A stretch of DNA of 64,000 bases from Bradyrhizobium sp. Gha (lineage in GTDB: Bacteria; Pseudomonadota; Alphaproteobacteria; Rhizobiales; Xanthobacteraceae): NCBI RefSeq assembly GCF_900113735.1, contig NZ_FOQM01000006.1, positions 180,870 to 244,869 on the forward strand, in the 5' to 3' direction. Numbering within the stretch: position 1 is the stretch's first letter; each line of letters starts with the position of its first letter. A program made the position numbers and the translations under genes. The notes beneath the pieces were generated by a model that was given only the letters and a program-made list of their open reading frames with translations, had not been told where the DNA came from and ran no database searches. Shown here one piece after another: positions 20,485 to 28,945 of this stretch.

Positions 20485-20513
20485 TTGACATCGCGCGGTC
20501 CAGCCCATGTGAT
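20485..20513 (+). promoter_or_regulatory. Predicted promoter of the Liv-type operon
   Basis: TTGACA (20485-20490) and TGTGAT (20508-20513) are spaced by 17 bases and lie 53 bases before the GTG start of the first Liv gene. The -10 is weak (TGTGAT), so activator dependence is possible. Confidence 0.4.
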
Positions 20514-20565
20514 GGGCGATAAGCAAAACAAAAAACTGCAGGGAGCGAGCTAGCGGAGCGCGGCG

Positions 20566-21336
20566 GTGCTGGAGGTCAGCGGGCTAGTGAAGCGGTTTGG
20601 CGGCTTCATCGCCGTCAACAACGTGTCGTTCAAGGTCGATCGGGGTGAAATCCTCGGCCTGATCGGCCCCAACGGCTCGGGCAAGAGCACGATCTTCAAC
20701 ATGCTCTCGGGCACGCTGGCGCCAAGCTCAGGATCGATCCGGTTCGACGGTTCGGAGATCGCGGGGCTGGCACCGCACCGGATCATCAACCGCGGCATCG
20801 GCCGCACCTTCCAGATTCCGCGGCCGTTTCGCCGCCTCTCCATCTTCGAGAACGTCGCGCTCGCCGCATTTTACGGCCAGGGCCGGCATAGCCGCGTCAA
20901 GGCCGAGGAAGGGGCTGAGCGAGCGCTCGCGCTGGTGGGATTGCCGACCGATCGTCATGCCAGCGTCGACGGCCTGGGCGCAGCCGGATTGAAGAAGCTC
21001 GAACTTGCGAAAGCGCTCGCGACCGGGCCGAAACTGTTGCTTGCGGACGAGAGCCTCGGCGGTCTCGACGAGGCCGAGATGGGGCAAGCGGCCGACATGC
21101 TGCGTAACATCCGCGACGAGCTCGGCATCACCATCATCTGGGTCGAGCACATCATGGGCGTGCTGATGCGGGTCGTCGACCGCGTCATGGTGCTCGACCA
21201 CGGCGAGAAGATCTCGGAAGGCCTGCCGAGCGCGGTCGCGGGCGATCCGCGCGTCATCGAAGTCTATCTCGGCACCGATGCCGAGACGACGCAGGCCGCA
21301 GCCGCCGAAGCGCGCCGTCGCGCGGGAGGCCAATGA
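20566..21336 (+). CDS. Branched-chain amino acid-type ABC importer ATPase (LivG-like)
   Basis: 256 residues. Walker A GPNGSGKSTIFNML is near residues 34-47, followed by the LivG insertion with RGIGRTFQIPRPFRRLSIFENV. The signature motif is divergent, LGAAGLKKLELAKAL in place of LSxGQ, and Walker B is LLLADESLGGLDEAEM. The GTG start has GGAG seven bases upstream. First gene of livG-F-H-M; each junction overlaps or nearly overlaps. No binding protein gene is in this operon, so the receptor must be encoded elsewhere. Confidence 0.88.
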   Translation: MLEVSGLVKRFGGFIAVNNVSFKVDRGEILGLIGPNGSGKSTIFNMLSGTLAPSSGSIRFDGSEIAGLAPHRIINRGIGRTFQIPRPFRRLSIFENVALAAFYGQGRHSRVKAEEGAERALALVGLPTDRHASVDGLGAAGLKKLELAKALATGPKLLLADESLGGLDEAEMGQAADMLRNIRDELGITIIWVEHIMGVLMRVVDRVMVLDHGEKISEGLPSAVAGDPRVIEVYLGTDAETTQAAAAEARRRAGGQ

Positions 21337-22040
21337 TGCTGGAGCTTCGCGGCGTCAGCGCCGGCTATGGCACCTTCGAGGCGCTGTTCGACGTCGATCT
21401 CGACGTCAAGACCGGCGAGGCCGTGGGCGTCATCGGCCCGAACGGCGCCGGCAAGACCACCTTGATGCGCGTTGTCTCCGGCTTGATCCGTCCGTCGCGC
21501 GGATTGATCGCCTTGGAGGATGTCGATGTTCTGGCGACGCCGCCGCACAAGATCGTCAGTCTTGGCATCGCGCATGTGCCCGAGAACCGGCGCCTGTTTG
21601 CGCGGCTCTCGGTCGACGACAATCTGAAGATGGGCGCCTTCATGAAGGAGGCTCGCGCCCATTATGCCGAGCGGCTCGAGGTCGTGTTCGACCTGTTTCC
21701 ACGTCTGAAGGAGCGCCGCCACCAGATGGCCGGCACCATGTCCGGCGGCGAGCAGCAGATGTGCGCGATCGGCCGCGCGCTGATGTCGAACCCAAGGCTC
21801 CTGCTGCTCGACGAGCCCTCGGCGGGGCTGGCACCCGTCGTGGTGCAGCAGGTGTTCGAGCTTGTGAAGCGAATCCGCGCCAGCGGGCTGACGGTGCTGA
21901 TCGTCGAGCAGAATGTGCAGCAGGTGCTGCGCGTGGTCGACCGGGCCTATCTGATCGAGGCCGGCACGATCCGCGCCTCGGGCACCTCCGCCGAGATGCT
22001 GGCAAGCAGCACGGTCAAGGAAGCGTATCTCGGGGTATGA
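21333..22040 (+). CDS. Branched-chain amino acid-type ABC importer ATPase (LivF-like)
   Basis: 235 residues. Walker [15 protein letters not shown], the LivF marker VPENRRLFARLSVDDNL, signature MSGGEQQMCAIGRALM and Walker B LLLLDEPSAGLAPVVV. It starts inside the stop of the LivG-like gene (ATGA). The second nucleotide-binding subunit of the importer, it forms a heterodimer with the LivG-like protein at the inner membrane. Substrates of this large family include amino acids, amides and urea. Confidence 0.9.
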   Translation: MMLELRGVSAGYGTFEALFDVDLDVKTGEAVGVIGPNGAGKTTLMRVVSGLIRPSRGLIALEDVDVLATPPHKIVSLGIAHVPENRRLFARLSVDDNLKMGAFMKEARAHYAERLEVVFDLFPRLKERRHQMAGTMSGGEQQMCAIGRALMSNPRLLLLDEPSAGLAPVVVQQVFELVKRIRASGLTVLIVEQNVQQVLRVVDRAYLIEAGTIRASGTSAEMLASSTVKEAYLGV

Positions 22041-22047
22041 GGGAGTT

Positions 22048-22929
22048 ATGCAGGCGTTCCTGGACATTTTCGACATCTACCTGCTGGAGGCGGTCATCAA
22101 CGGCATCCTGCTCGGGGGCGTACTGGCGCTGCTCGCACTCGGGCTGAACCTGATCTTCGGCGTCATCGACGTGACCTGGATCTGCTACGCCGAACTCGTG
22201 ATGATCGGGATGTACGCCATGTATTTCCTGGTCCAGTATTACGGCATCAGCTATTTCATCGCCGCGCCGCTGACCATCCTGCTGGTCGCGATCCTCGGCG
22301 CATTGCTGCACTACCTCGTGATCGCGCCGCTGCTCACCGCGCCGCCGATCAACCAGCTGCTCGCCACCGGCGGTGTGCTGTTCGTGCTGCAAAGCTTTGC
22401 CACCGTTGCCTTCGGTATCGACTTCCGTAATCTCGGCATCCGCCTGCCGGTGCTTGCTTTCGGCGACATGAATTTCAGCTACGCACGCCTTCTGTCGTTC
22501 CTGGCGGCGCTGGTCGGCATGGTCGCGGTCTATCTGTTCATGACGCGCACCTTCACCGGCACCGCGATCCGCGCCATCTCGCAGGACCGGGAGATCATGG
22601 CGCTGATGGGCGTCGACACCAGGCGCATCTATCTCATCACCTCCGCGATCGGCGGCGGGCTGGCCGGGCTCGCCGCCTGTCTGCTGGTGCTGCAATATGA
22701 CGTGCACCCCTTCGTCGGCCTGTCCTTTGGGCCGATCACCTTCCTGATCTGCGTGCTCGGAGGCTTGGGCAATTTCATCGGCGGCTTCATCGCCGCCTTC
22801 GTATTCGCCGAGATCATCTCGCTCGGCGGCCTGTTTTCCGATCTGGAATGGGGTTACGCGCTCGCCTTCGCCTTCTTCATCGTGATGATGTTCATCCGGC
22901 CCGCGGGCCTGCTCGCGAGGCGCCGATGA
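22048..22929 (+). CDS. Branched-chain amino acid-type ABC importer permease (LivH-like)
   Basis: 293 residues with about eight membrane helices. The beginning ILLGGVLALLALGLNLIFGV and the AISQDREIMALMGVDTRRIY coupling region are typical of LivH. It starts seven bases after the LivF stop with AGGGAG upstream and overlaps the LivM start by four bases. It forms the translocation pore with LivM. Confidence 0.9.
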   Translation: MQAFLDIFDIYLLEAVINGILLGGVLALLALGLNLIFGVIDVTWICYAELVMIGMYAMYFLVQYYGISYFIAAPLTILLVAILGALLHYLVIAPLLTAPPINQLLATGGVLFVLQSFATVAFGIDFRNLGIRLPVLAFGDMNFSYARLLSFLAALVGMVAVYLFMTRTFTGTAIRAISQDREIMALMGVDTRRIYLITSAIGGGLAGLAACLLVLQYDVHPFVGLSFGPITFLICVLGGLGNFIGGFIAAFVFAEIISLGGLFSDLEWGYALAFAFFIVMMFIRPAGLLARRR

Positions 22930-23939
22930 CGGGCCGGCTCGTCGCGTGGGGGGCAGGACTGATCGCTCTGGTCGCGCTGCCCTTTCTCTACCGCGATCCC
23001 TACCACCTGCACATTCTGGTGCTGATCCTGATCTGGTCGTTCGCCTATACGTCGTGGTCGATGATGGGGCGGTTCGGTCTGGTCTCGCTCGGCCATGGCG
23101 GCTTCATGGGAATCGGCGCCTATGTCACCGCGCTGTTGTGGAATCATCTGGGCTGGTCGCCCTGGGTCGGAATTCCCGTCAGCATGATCGCGGCCGGCGT
23201 GCTGGCGCTCATCATCGGCTATCCCTGTTTCCGCTTCCGCATCACCGGGCACTATTTCGTGCTGGTGACGCTCGCATTGTCAGGCATCGTGCTCCAGGTC
23301 ATCACGGCGACGCGCGACTATACCGGCGGCTCGCTCGGCTACACGCCGAACCGCGCCTCCGGCAACAAGCTCCTGGCGTTGCAATTCGACGACAAGACCA
23401 GCTGGTATCTGGTCGCGCTTGCGGTGTGGTTCAGCGGCATCATCGTCTGGCATGTGATCGACCGCAGCATGAGCCGCTATGCGCTCGAGGCGATCTCGGA
23501 GGACGAGGATGCCGCGGCGGCCGCCGGTGTCAATGTCACCGCGGAGAAACTCAAGATCACGCTGATCAGCGCTGTGATGACGGCGCTGGCGGGGGCCGTC
23601 TATTGCCAGTACCAGATGTTCATCACGCCCGACACCGTCTCCGGCATCGCGGTGTCGCTCCAGATGGTGTTCGCGGCGATCGTCGGCGGCCTGTTCGTCT
23701 CGCTCGGTCCGACGATCGGAGCCGTCATCACCATCCTGCTCGCGGAAACCTTGCGCATCGGCTTCGGCACCAAGGCGGTGGGCTGGGACAACCTCGTCTA
23801 TGGCGTGCTGCTGGTGCTTTTCATCATATTCCTTCCGAAGGGCATCCTTGGTAGCGTGCTCGACCGATTGAAGCCGCAACGCAAGGTGCCCCGCGCTCAT
23901 GAGCAAAAAGCCGTCCAAATCGCTCGCCCAGGAACTTGA
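22926..23939 (+). CDS. Branched-chain amino acid-type ABC importer permease (LivM-like)
   Basis: 337 residues with about nine membrane helices. SLGHGGFMGIGAYVTALL and SRYALEAISEDEDAAAAAGV are the conserved LivM blocks. The start is set by the ATGA overlap with LivH. Its 3' end overlaps the PPK2 coding region by 41 bases, in another frame, which is unusually long for this operon. Confidence 0.9.
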   Translation: MTGRLVAWGAGLIALVALPFLYRDPYHLHILVLILIWSFAYTSWSMMGRFGLVSLGHGGFMGIGAYVTALLWNHLGWSPWVGIPVSMIAAGVLALIIGYPCFRFRITGHYFVLVTLALSGIVLQVITATRDYTGGSLGYTPNRASGNKLLALQFDDKTSWYLVALAVWFSGIIVWHVIDRSMSRYALEAISEDEDAAAAAGVNVTAEKLKITLISAVMTALAGAVYCQYQMFITPDTVSGIAVSLQMVFAAIVGGLFVSLGPTIGAVITILLAETLRIGFGTKAVGWDNLVYGVLLVLFIIFLPKGILGSVLDRLKPQRKVPRAHEQKAVQIARPGT

Positions 23940-24858
23940 TCGCTACATCACGCCATTCCGGCATGACGGGTCTGGCAAGTTCCACCTGAAGGACTACAAG
24001 ACCGACGAGAAGGGCGATCTGGACAAGGAGCAGGGGCAGGAGATTCTGGATGCCAACAAGAAGCGGCTGATCGCGTTTCAGGAGAAGCTCTATGCGCAGG
24101 ATCGCTGGTCGGTGCTGATCGTGCTCCAGGCCATGGACGCAGGCGGCAAAGATTCCGCCATCAAGGCGATCTTCGAGGGCATCAACCCACAGGGTTGTGA
24201 GGTCACAGCTTTCAAGCAGCCGAGCAAGAATGAGCTCGACCACGATTTCCTCTGGCGTCACGTCGTGGCGCTGCCCGAGCGCGGCCATATCGGCATCTTC
24301 AACCGCTCCCATTACGAGGAATGTCTGGTGACGCGCGTTCACCCTGAGATCCTCGCCAATGAGAAGCTGCCCTCGAGGCTCGTCATCAAGAACATCTGGA
24401 CGGAGCGGTTCGAGGACATCTGCGCCTGGGAACGCTATCTCTGTCGCAACGGCACCCTGGTGCTGAAATTCTTCCTCAACGTCTCCAAGCAAGAGCAGCG
24501 CGAGCGCTTCCTCGACCGGCTGGAGGAGCCGGCCAAGCAGTGGAAATTCTCGATGGACGACATCAAGGAGCGCGCGCTTTGGCCGCGCTACCAGGCCGTC
24601 TATCAGGATATCGTGCGCCACACCGCGACGCCCCATGCGCCCTGGTATGTCGTCCCCGCCGACCACAAATGGTTCGCCCGCGTCGTGATCGGCTCGGTCA
24701 TCGTAGCGGAGCTCGAAAAGCTCGATCTGCGCTTTCCCCGCGCCGACAAGGCCTCGCTGGCCGAATTCGAGAACGTGCGCAAGGCGCTGGAGCAGGAGGA
24801 GAAGGGGGCTAAGAAGCGGACGAAGCGAAAAGTGCGAAAACAACCCCATGCACAGTAG
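23899..24858 (+). CDS. ppk2: Polyphosphate kinase 2 family protein
   Basis: 319 residues. PPK2 enzymes use polyphosphate to phosphorylate nucleoside mono- or diphosphates, or the reverse. The P-loop-like Walker A block AMDAGGKDSAIKAIFEGI is near residues 78-95. The second conserved block is GHIGIFNRSHYEECLVTRVHP, and the lid region is WERYLCRNGTLVLKFFLNVS. Single-domain length fits class I/III PPK2. A Lys/Arg-rich tail ends the protein. The start overlaps LivM by 41 bases, so translation is probably coupled to the importer operon; a functional link is not established. The subclass needs phylogeny. Confidence 0.92.
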   Translation: MSKKPSKSLAQELDRYITPFRHDGSGKFHLKDYKTDEKGDLDKEQGQEILDANKKRLIAFQEKLYAQDRWSVLIVLQAMDAGGKDSAIKAIFEGINPQGCEVTAFKQPSKNELDHDFLWRHVVALPERGHIGIFNRSHYEECLVTRVHPEILANEKLPSRLVIKNIWTERFEDICAWERYLCRNGTLVLKFFLNVSKQEQRERFLDRLEEPAKQWKFSMDDIKERALWPRYQAVYQDIVRHTATPHAPWYVVPADHKWFARVVIGSVIVAELEKLDLRFPRADKASLAEFENVRKALEQEEKGAKKRTKRKVRKQPHAQ

Positions 24859-24906
24859 GGCGCGGCGCCAACGCGCGCCTTTGCCCAGGCTACGAGCTCG
24901 GCGCTA

Positions 24907-25791
24907 TCAATACCCCCGGCCCCACCAATAGCAGAAGCGCTCGACATTGGCGGGCAGGCTCGCCTCGTAGTTGGCCCACTTCTCGTATTTCGGCAGCTTC
25001 ACCTCCTTCATCGCGGTGTCGATGCATTTGCCGGCATCGGCCGCTTTCTTCACCTCGGCGGAGAGATCCTCCATGTAGGCGATGTCGTCCTCGACATCCT
25101 TCTTGGTGCCGAGCCGGCCGCCGGCATAGGGATGGCCGGGGATCATGCGTTCCCAGTCGAGCGAGGCCAGTTTCTTCAGCGAGGCGATGAATTCAAGCGG
25201 CGAGGCGTTGTCGGGAATGTTGCGGAACTGGACGGTTTCGATCGGCGCGAAGTCGACCACGAAGACGAGTTTCTCCTTCGGCAGCCGCATCACCAGCGAA
25301 TTGTCGGAATGATTGCGGCCGACATAGTCGAGCTCCAGCGTGGTGCCGCCGAGCGTGAGAGTCTTCTTATCGTCGACCACCTGGTCCGGCATCACGATGT
25401 CGGCCAGCAGCGCGTTCTGCTTCTTCAGTTCGAGCAGCCGCTCCCTGGTGCGGCGATGCGCGATGAAGGTTGCGCCAAGGTCCTTGAACGGCTGGCCGCC
25501 GGCGATGTGATCGTAATGGTGGTGGCTGTAGATGACGTATTTGATCGGCTTGTCGGTGACGGCCTTGATCGCATCGATATACGGCTTTGCCGGACGCAAG
25601 TAAGAGATCGGATCGGTCGCGATCACGCCCTTCGGCGTTACCACGAACATCGACTGATGGCCGCCATAGCGGAAGATGTAGACGTTGTCGGTGCCGTCGA
25701 CTTTCTTAGTGGAAGTCTGCGGCGGGGTCTGCGCGAACGCGGAGCCGGTGACGAGGGCTGCGAGCACGGCGATGCAAGATATTGATTTCAT
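24907..25791 (-). CDS. Exported metallo-beta-lactamase-fold hydrolase
   Basis: 294 residues. A signal peptide (residues 1-20, ending GSAFAQ) is followed by an MBL fold. Metal ligands are SHHHYDHIAG near residues 88-97, His in YVGRNHSDNS, Asp in FVVDFAPIE and His in MIPGHPYAGG. All expected zinc positions are present. It probably acts in the periplasm; relatives include lactonases and quinoprotein-associated hydrolases, and beta-lactamase activity is not implied. Convergent with the ppk2 gene. Confidence 0.85.
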   Translation of the reverse strand: MKSISCIAVLAALVTGSAFAQTPPQTSTKKVDGTDNVYIFRYGGHQSMFVVTPKGVIATDPISYLRPAKPYIDAIKAVTDKPIKYVIYSHHHYDHIAGGQPFKDLGATFIAHRRTRERLLELKKQNALLADIVMPDQVVDDKKTLTLGGTTLELDYVGRNHSDNSLVMRLPKEKLVFVVDFAPIETVQFRNIPDNASPLEFIASLKKLASLDWERMIPGHPYAGGRLGTKKDVEDDIAYMEDLSAEVKKAADAGKCIDTAMKEVKLPKYEKWANYEASLPANVERFCYWWGRGY

Positions 25792-25939
25792 CTCTGGCTT
25801 TCTGAAAAGGGATGGGCAATGCGGCGGATATGCCTCTCACACAAACGCTGCGAAGAGGGATTTATTCCGCTCTTTCACTCGGTCAGTCCGTTCGCGGAAC
25901 AGGCCCGCAAAAGTGATCCTGAGCGCCCCCAATCCCGCT

Positions 25940-25955
25940 TGACAGTTTTATGTCA
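25940..25955. promoter_or_regulatory. Palindrome TGACA-N6-TGTCA
   Basis: TGACA (25940-25944) and TGTCA (25951-25955) surround GTTTTA and overlap TTGACA at 25939-25944. They lie just upstream of the first of two tiny ORFs. An operator at a promoter is possible; no matching -10 could be fixed with confidence. Confidence 0.35.
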
Positions 25956-25965
25956 CGGGAGGAGC

Positions 25966-26010
25966 ATGTCGGTGGTCGCACACAAGCGACGCGTAAAGTC
26001 CATCTCATGA
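25966..26010 (+). CDS. Tiny upstream ORF 1 (14 residues)
   Basis: ATG TCG GTG GTC ... TGA encodes MSVVAHKRRVKSIS, preceded by GGGAGGAG at four-base spacing, a far stronger ribosome binding site than most genes here have. The peptide is basic (HKRR). It is unlike any protein I know and may be a leader peptide. The next tiny ORF begins 15 bases later. Confidence 0.4.
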   Translation: MSVVAHKRRVKSIS

Positions 26011-26024
26011 GCAAGGGGAGGTCT

Positions 26025-26057
26025 ATGACGCCACCTCCGCAAATCCAGCCGCGTTAA
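26025..26057 (+). CDS. Tiny upstream ORF 2, proline-rich (10 residues)
   Basis: ATG ACG CCA CCT CCG CAA ... TAA encodes MTPPPQIQPR, preceded by AGGGGAGG at four-base spacing. Four of ten residues are Pro, including a PPP triplet that slows ribosomes lacking EF-P. It lies 277 bases before the MscS-type gene, and structured RNA follows it. A regulatory leader peptide is inferred; no experimental or homology support is visible here. Confidence 0.4.
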   Translation: MTPPPQIQPR

Positions 26058-26110
26058 GTGCGATGGAGCTCGTTCGGACTATCGCATAGCGGCGGAAACC
26101 GCGAACGGCA

Positions 26111-26185
26111 CGCCGGGTACAGGTTTAGAGGGCTGCATCAGTAAGGCAGAGCCCCTACCTGCCCGGCGCTGTGCGTTTGGGGCTC
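26111..26185 (+). promoter_or_regulatory. Structured mRNA leader with two competing folds upstream of mscS-like gene
   Basis: A three-part stem is formed by CGCCGGG (26111-26117) with CCCGGCG (26162-26168), CAGGT (26120-26124) with ACCTG (26157-26161), and GGGCT (26130-26134) with AGCCC (26150-26154). Downstream GGGGCTC (26179-26185) is perfectly complementary to GAGCCCC (26149-26155), which would open the inner stem. A small hairpin TGCGAT/ATCGCA (26059-26086) precedes it. The rest of the 25792-26333 gap holds the two tiny ORFs and nothing else I recognise. Confidence 0.45.
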
Positions 26186-26333
26186 CCTGCAACGCAGCAA
26201 ATGCCAAGACATTGTCGTCTCCTTGACCTACTTCCGACACACGGCGGAGGCGAATAGCGCCGTTCCGACATGACGCAGTGCTTCGCGCGGTCACGATTCC
26301 GCCCGGCGCGTTTCATTCACCTGGGGAATCCGC

Positions 26334-28667
26334 GTGTCGCAGAAGCTTGCCTCGGCGATTTTCGTTGCCTTCTTTGTCTCCATCGCATCGCTGTCTTCAA
26401 CCCGCGCAGAGCCGCCTGCTCCGGTCGCTAGCGGCGCGGCTGCGCTGTCGCCCGACGAGGCCAGGCGGGCGCTGGACACGCTCCAGGACGACAAGAAGCG
26501 CGCGCAAATGATCGATACGTTGCGCGCGATCGCCAATGCATCGGGCCAACAGCAGGCAGCGGCGCCGGAGTCGAAATCACCGATCCCGCTGTCGGCCGAC
26601 GGTCTCGGCGCGCAGCTTCTGCTCACGGTGTCCGAAGAGATTGGCGAGATCTCGCGCGATGTCGCCGATATGGCGCGGACGCTCACGCATTTCTGGGCTT
26701 TCTATTACTGGATCGTGCGGACTGCCAATGATCCTGATGCCTATAATCTCCTGATCGAAATCGCCTGGAAGCTGGCGCTGGTGTTCAGTGGCGCGCTTGC
26801 GGCCGAATGGGTCGGTGTCCGCCTGATCCGGCGGTCAGTCGTCTTCCTCGAAGCACGTGTGCCGCAGACCGCGCCCCTGCCGGCGCAGCCGCTGCCCATT
26901 GCCGATCCACCCTCATCGATCGCCGATGTCACACCCGAACCCGATCTGCACAAGCGCCGGCACAGTCTCGCGCGTGTCTGGCAGGTGTTGCTGCGGCTGC
27001 CCTTCGTGATGGGACGATTGGTGCTGGAATTGCTCCCCGTGGTCGTTTTCGTGAGCCTTGCGACCGCACTGCTCGGAACGGAGATCGGCGAGCCTGCCAC
27101 CGTGCGCCTTGTGATCCTCGCCGTCGTCAACGCCTACGCGTTTTCGCGCGGGCTCATCTGCCTCGTCCGCGCGCTGGCCGGGCCGTTCGGTCTGTTTCCG
27201 GCGCGCGCGGAGACCGCGGCCTATATCGAGATCTGGGCGCGTCGCATCGTCGGCGTCGCAGTGTCGGGTATCGCCTTTGCCAATGTGGCGCTGCTGCTCG
27301 GCCTGCATCGCGCCGGCTACGCCGCGCTCATCCGCATGGTGATGCTGGTCGTTCATCTGTTCGTGGTGGTCATCATCCTGCAATGCCGCCGCCAGGTCGC
27401 CGATGCCATCCGTGCGCCGGCGGACCGGCAGGGGATCGCGGCGCGCCTGCGCAATCGCATCGCCGGCGGCTGGCATTATCTCGCCATCGCGCTCGACCTG
27501 GCGCTGTGGGCGGTCTGGGCGCTGAACATCCGCAATGGCTATTCGCTGCTGCTGCAATATTTCGTCGGCACCGTCGCGGTGGTGCTGATCACGCGAGTCG
27601 CCATCATGGTGACGCTGAGCCTGATCGACCGCGGTTTTCGCATCCAGCCTGAGATACTCCAGCGGTTTCCGGGGCTCGAGATCCGCGCCAACCGCTATCT
27701 GCCGCTGTTGCGCAAGATCGTCTCCGGCGTGATCGCCTTCATGGGCTTCGTTGCCGTGCTCGAGGTGTGGGGCGTCGATGCCATCGTCTGGTTCTATGGC
27801 GGCCAGATCGGTAGCCGGCTGATTTCGGCGGTGGCGACGATCGGCATCGCCGTCGCCATCGCGGCGGCGATCTGGGAGGCCAGCAATGCGCTGCTGGACC
27901 GGCAGATCAATACGCTGTCGCGCGATGGACATTATGCCCGTGCGGCGCGACTGCGCACCTTCCAGCCGATGTTGCGCACGGCGCTGCTGTGCCTGATCGC
28001 CACCGTCGTCGGCCTGACGGCGCTGAGCGAAATCGGCGTCAATGTCGCGCCGCTGCTCGCAGGCGCCGGCATCGTCGGCATTGCCATCGGGTTCGGCTCG
28101 CAGAAGCTGGTGCAGGATCTCATCACCGGCCTGTTCCTGCTGCTGGAGAACACGGTCCAGGTCGGCGACACCGTCAGCGTGTCGGGGCTATCGGGCGTGG
28201 TCGAGAACGTCTCGATCCGGACCATTCGCCTGCGCGCCGGCGACGGCGCCGTGCACATCGTGCCGTTCAGCGCGGTGACGACCATCACCAATGCCAGCCG
28301 TGGCGCCGGCAATGCCTCGGTCAGTGTCAACGTCGCCTACAAGGAGGACACCGACCGCGCCGGCCAGATCCTCAAGGACATCGTCGAGGAGATGCGCCGC
28401 GAGCCGGACTTCCGCCCGCTGATCCGCGGCGACCTCGAGCTCTGGGGCATCGACAAGGTCGACGGCGCGATGGTGTCGATCGTCGGACAGATCCGCTGCA
28501 CCGAGGCGGGGCGCTGGCCCGTCCAGCGCGAGTTCAACCGCCGAATGAAGCAGCGTTTCCAGCAGCACGGCATCGAGGTGGCTTCGGCCACACAGACCAT
28601 TCTGATGCACGTCGCGTCGCCGGCCGAAATGGCCACGAACCTGACGCCGCGGCGGGCCGCGGGATGA
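26334..28667 (+). CDS. Large MscS-family mechanosensitive ion channel
   Basis: 777 residues. A signal peptide (ending STRAEPP), a periplasmic helical segment, many membrane helices and a C-terminal MscS core. The pore-lining helix is in APLLAGAGIVGIAIGFGSQK near residues 578-597, followed by LVQDLITGLFLLLENTVQVGD and the beta domain. Channels of this type open under membrane tension and release solutes during hypo-osmotic shock. The start is GTG with GGGGA upstream. The long leader with two tiny ORFs suggests post-transcriptional control. Closest in layout to YbdG/YnaI-like or larger plant-type relatives. Confidence 0.9.
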   Translation: MSQKLASAIFVAFFVSIASLSSTRAEPPAPVASGAAALSPDEARRALDTLQDDKKRAQMIDTLRAIANASGQQQAAAPESKSPIPLSADGLGAQLLLTVSEEIGEISRDVADMARTLTHFWAFYYWIVRTANDPDAYNLLIEIAWKLALVFSGALAAEWVGVRLIRRSVVFLEARVPQTAPLPAQPLPIADPPSSIADVTPEPDLHKRRHSLARVWQVLLRLPFVMGRLVLELLPVVVFVSLATALLGTEIGEPATVRLVILAVVNAYAFSRGLICLVRALAGPFGLFPARAETAAYIEIWARRIVGVAVSGIAFANVALLLGLHRAGYAALIRMVMLVVHLFVVVIILQCRRQVADAIRAPADRQGIAARLRNRIAGGWHYLAIALDLALWAVWALNIRNGYSLLLQYFVGTVAVVLITRVAIMVTLSLIDRGFRIQPEILQRFPGLEIRANRYLPLLRKIVSGVIAFMGFVAVLEVWGVDAIVWFYGGQIGSRLISAVATIGIAVAIAAAIWEASNALLDRQINTLSRDGHYARAARLRTFQPMLRTALLCLIATVVGLTALSEIGVNVAPLLAGAGIVGIAIGFGSQKLVQDLITGLFLLLENTVQVGDTVSVSGLSGVVENVSIRTIRLRAGDGAVHIVPFSAVTTITNASRGAGNASVSVNVAYKEDTDRAGQILKDIVEEMRREPDFRPLIRGDLELWGIDKVDGAMVSIVGQIRCTEAGRWPVQREFNRRMKQRFQQHGIEVASATQTILMHVASPAEMATNLTPRRAAG

Positions 28668-28670
28668 TTT

Positions 28671-28796
28671 CCGGCTTGCCTTCGCGCTTTCGCGGCGGCG
28701 GGCCCCATGATCGATCTCCTGGCAGGCCAGATCGACATCATGTTCGACCAGGCCGGCCGGGAAGGCTGCGGATATCACGCCGTGCTGTCGCGTTAA
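28671..28796 (+). pseudogene. Remnant of a tripartite tricarboxylate (TctC/Bug) binding protein gene
   Basis: In the frame of the ATG at 28707 the text AAAGPMIDLLAGQIDIMFDQ closely resembles the conserved core of TctC/Bug periplasmic binding proteins, where a G-P-A-x-x-D-L-L-A-G-Q-x-D-x-M-F-D-Q pattern is usual. Only about 30 codons from the ATG to TAA 28794-28796 are left, without a signal peptide or the two lobes. There is no tctA or tctB nearby. I take it as a decayed fragment between the MscS-type gene and malic enzyme. Confidence 0.5.
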
Positions 28797-28945
28797 CCTT
28801 TGCGTCGTGCGCACCTGCGGATTATCAGGGAAATCTCGCTGCGGTGCGAGATCACAATCGATGCACGCCTCGGTCGGTCCTTGATCTCGCTTGAGCACTG
28901 GCCGACAATGTTCGCCCTTCAATAAGAAACTCCCTGGGGGATTTC

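Noticed and set aside
24907..25791. Metallo-beta-lactamase fold as an antibiotic resistance gene
   Set aside because: The fold is shared by many hydrolases, and the neighbourhood and motif set give no support for beta-lactam hydrolysis.
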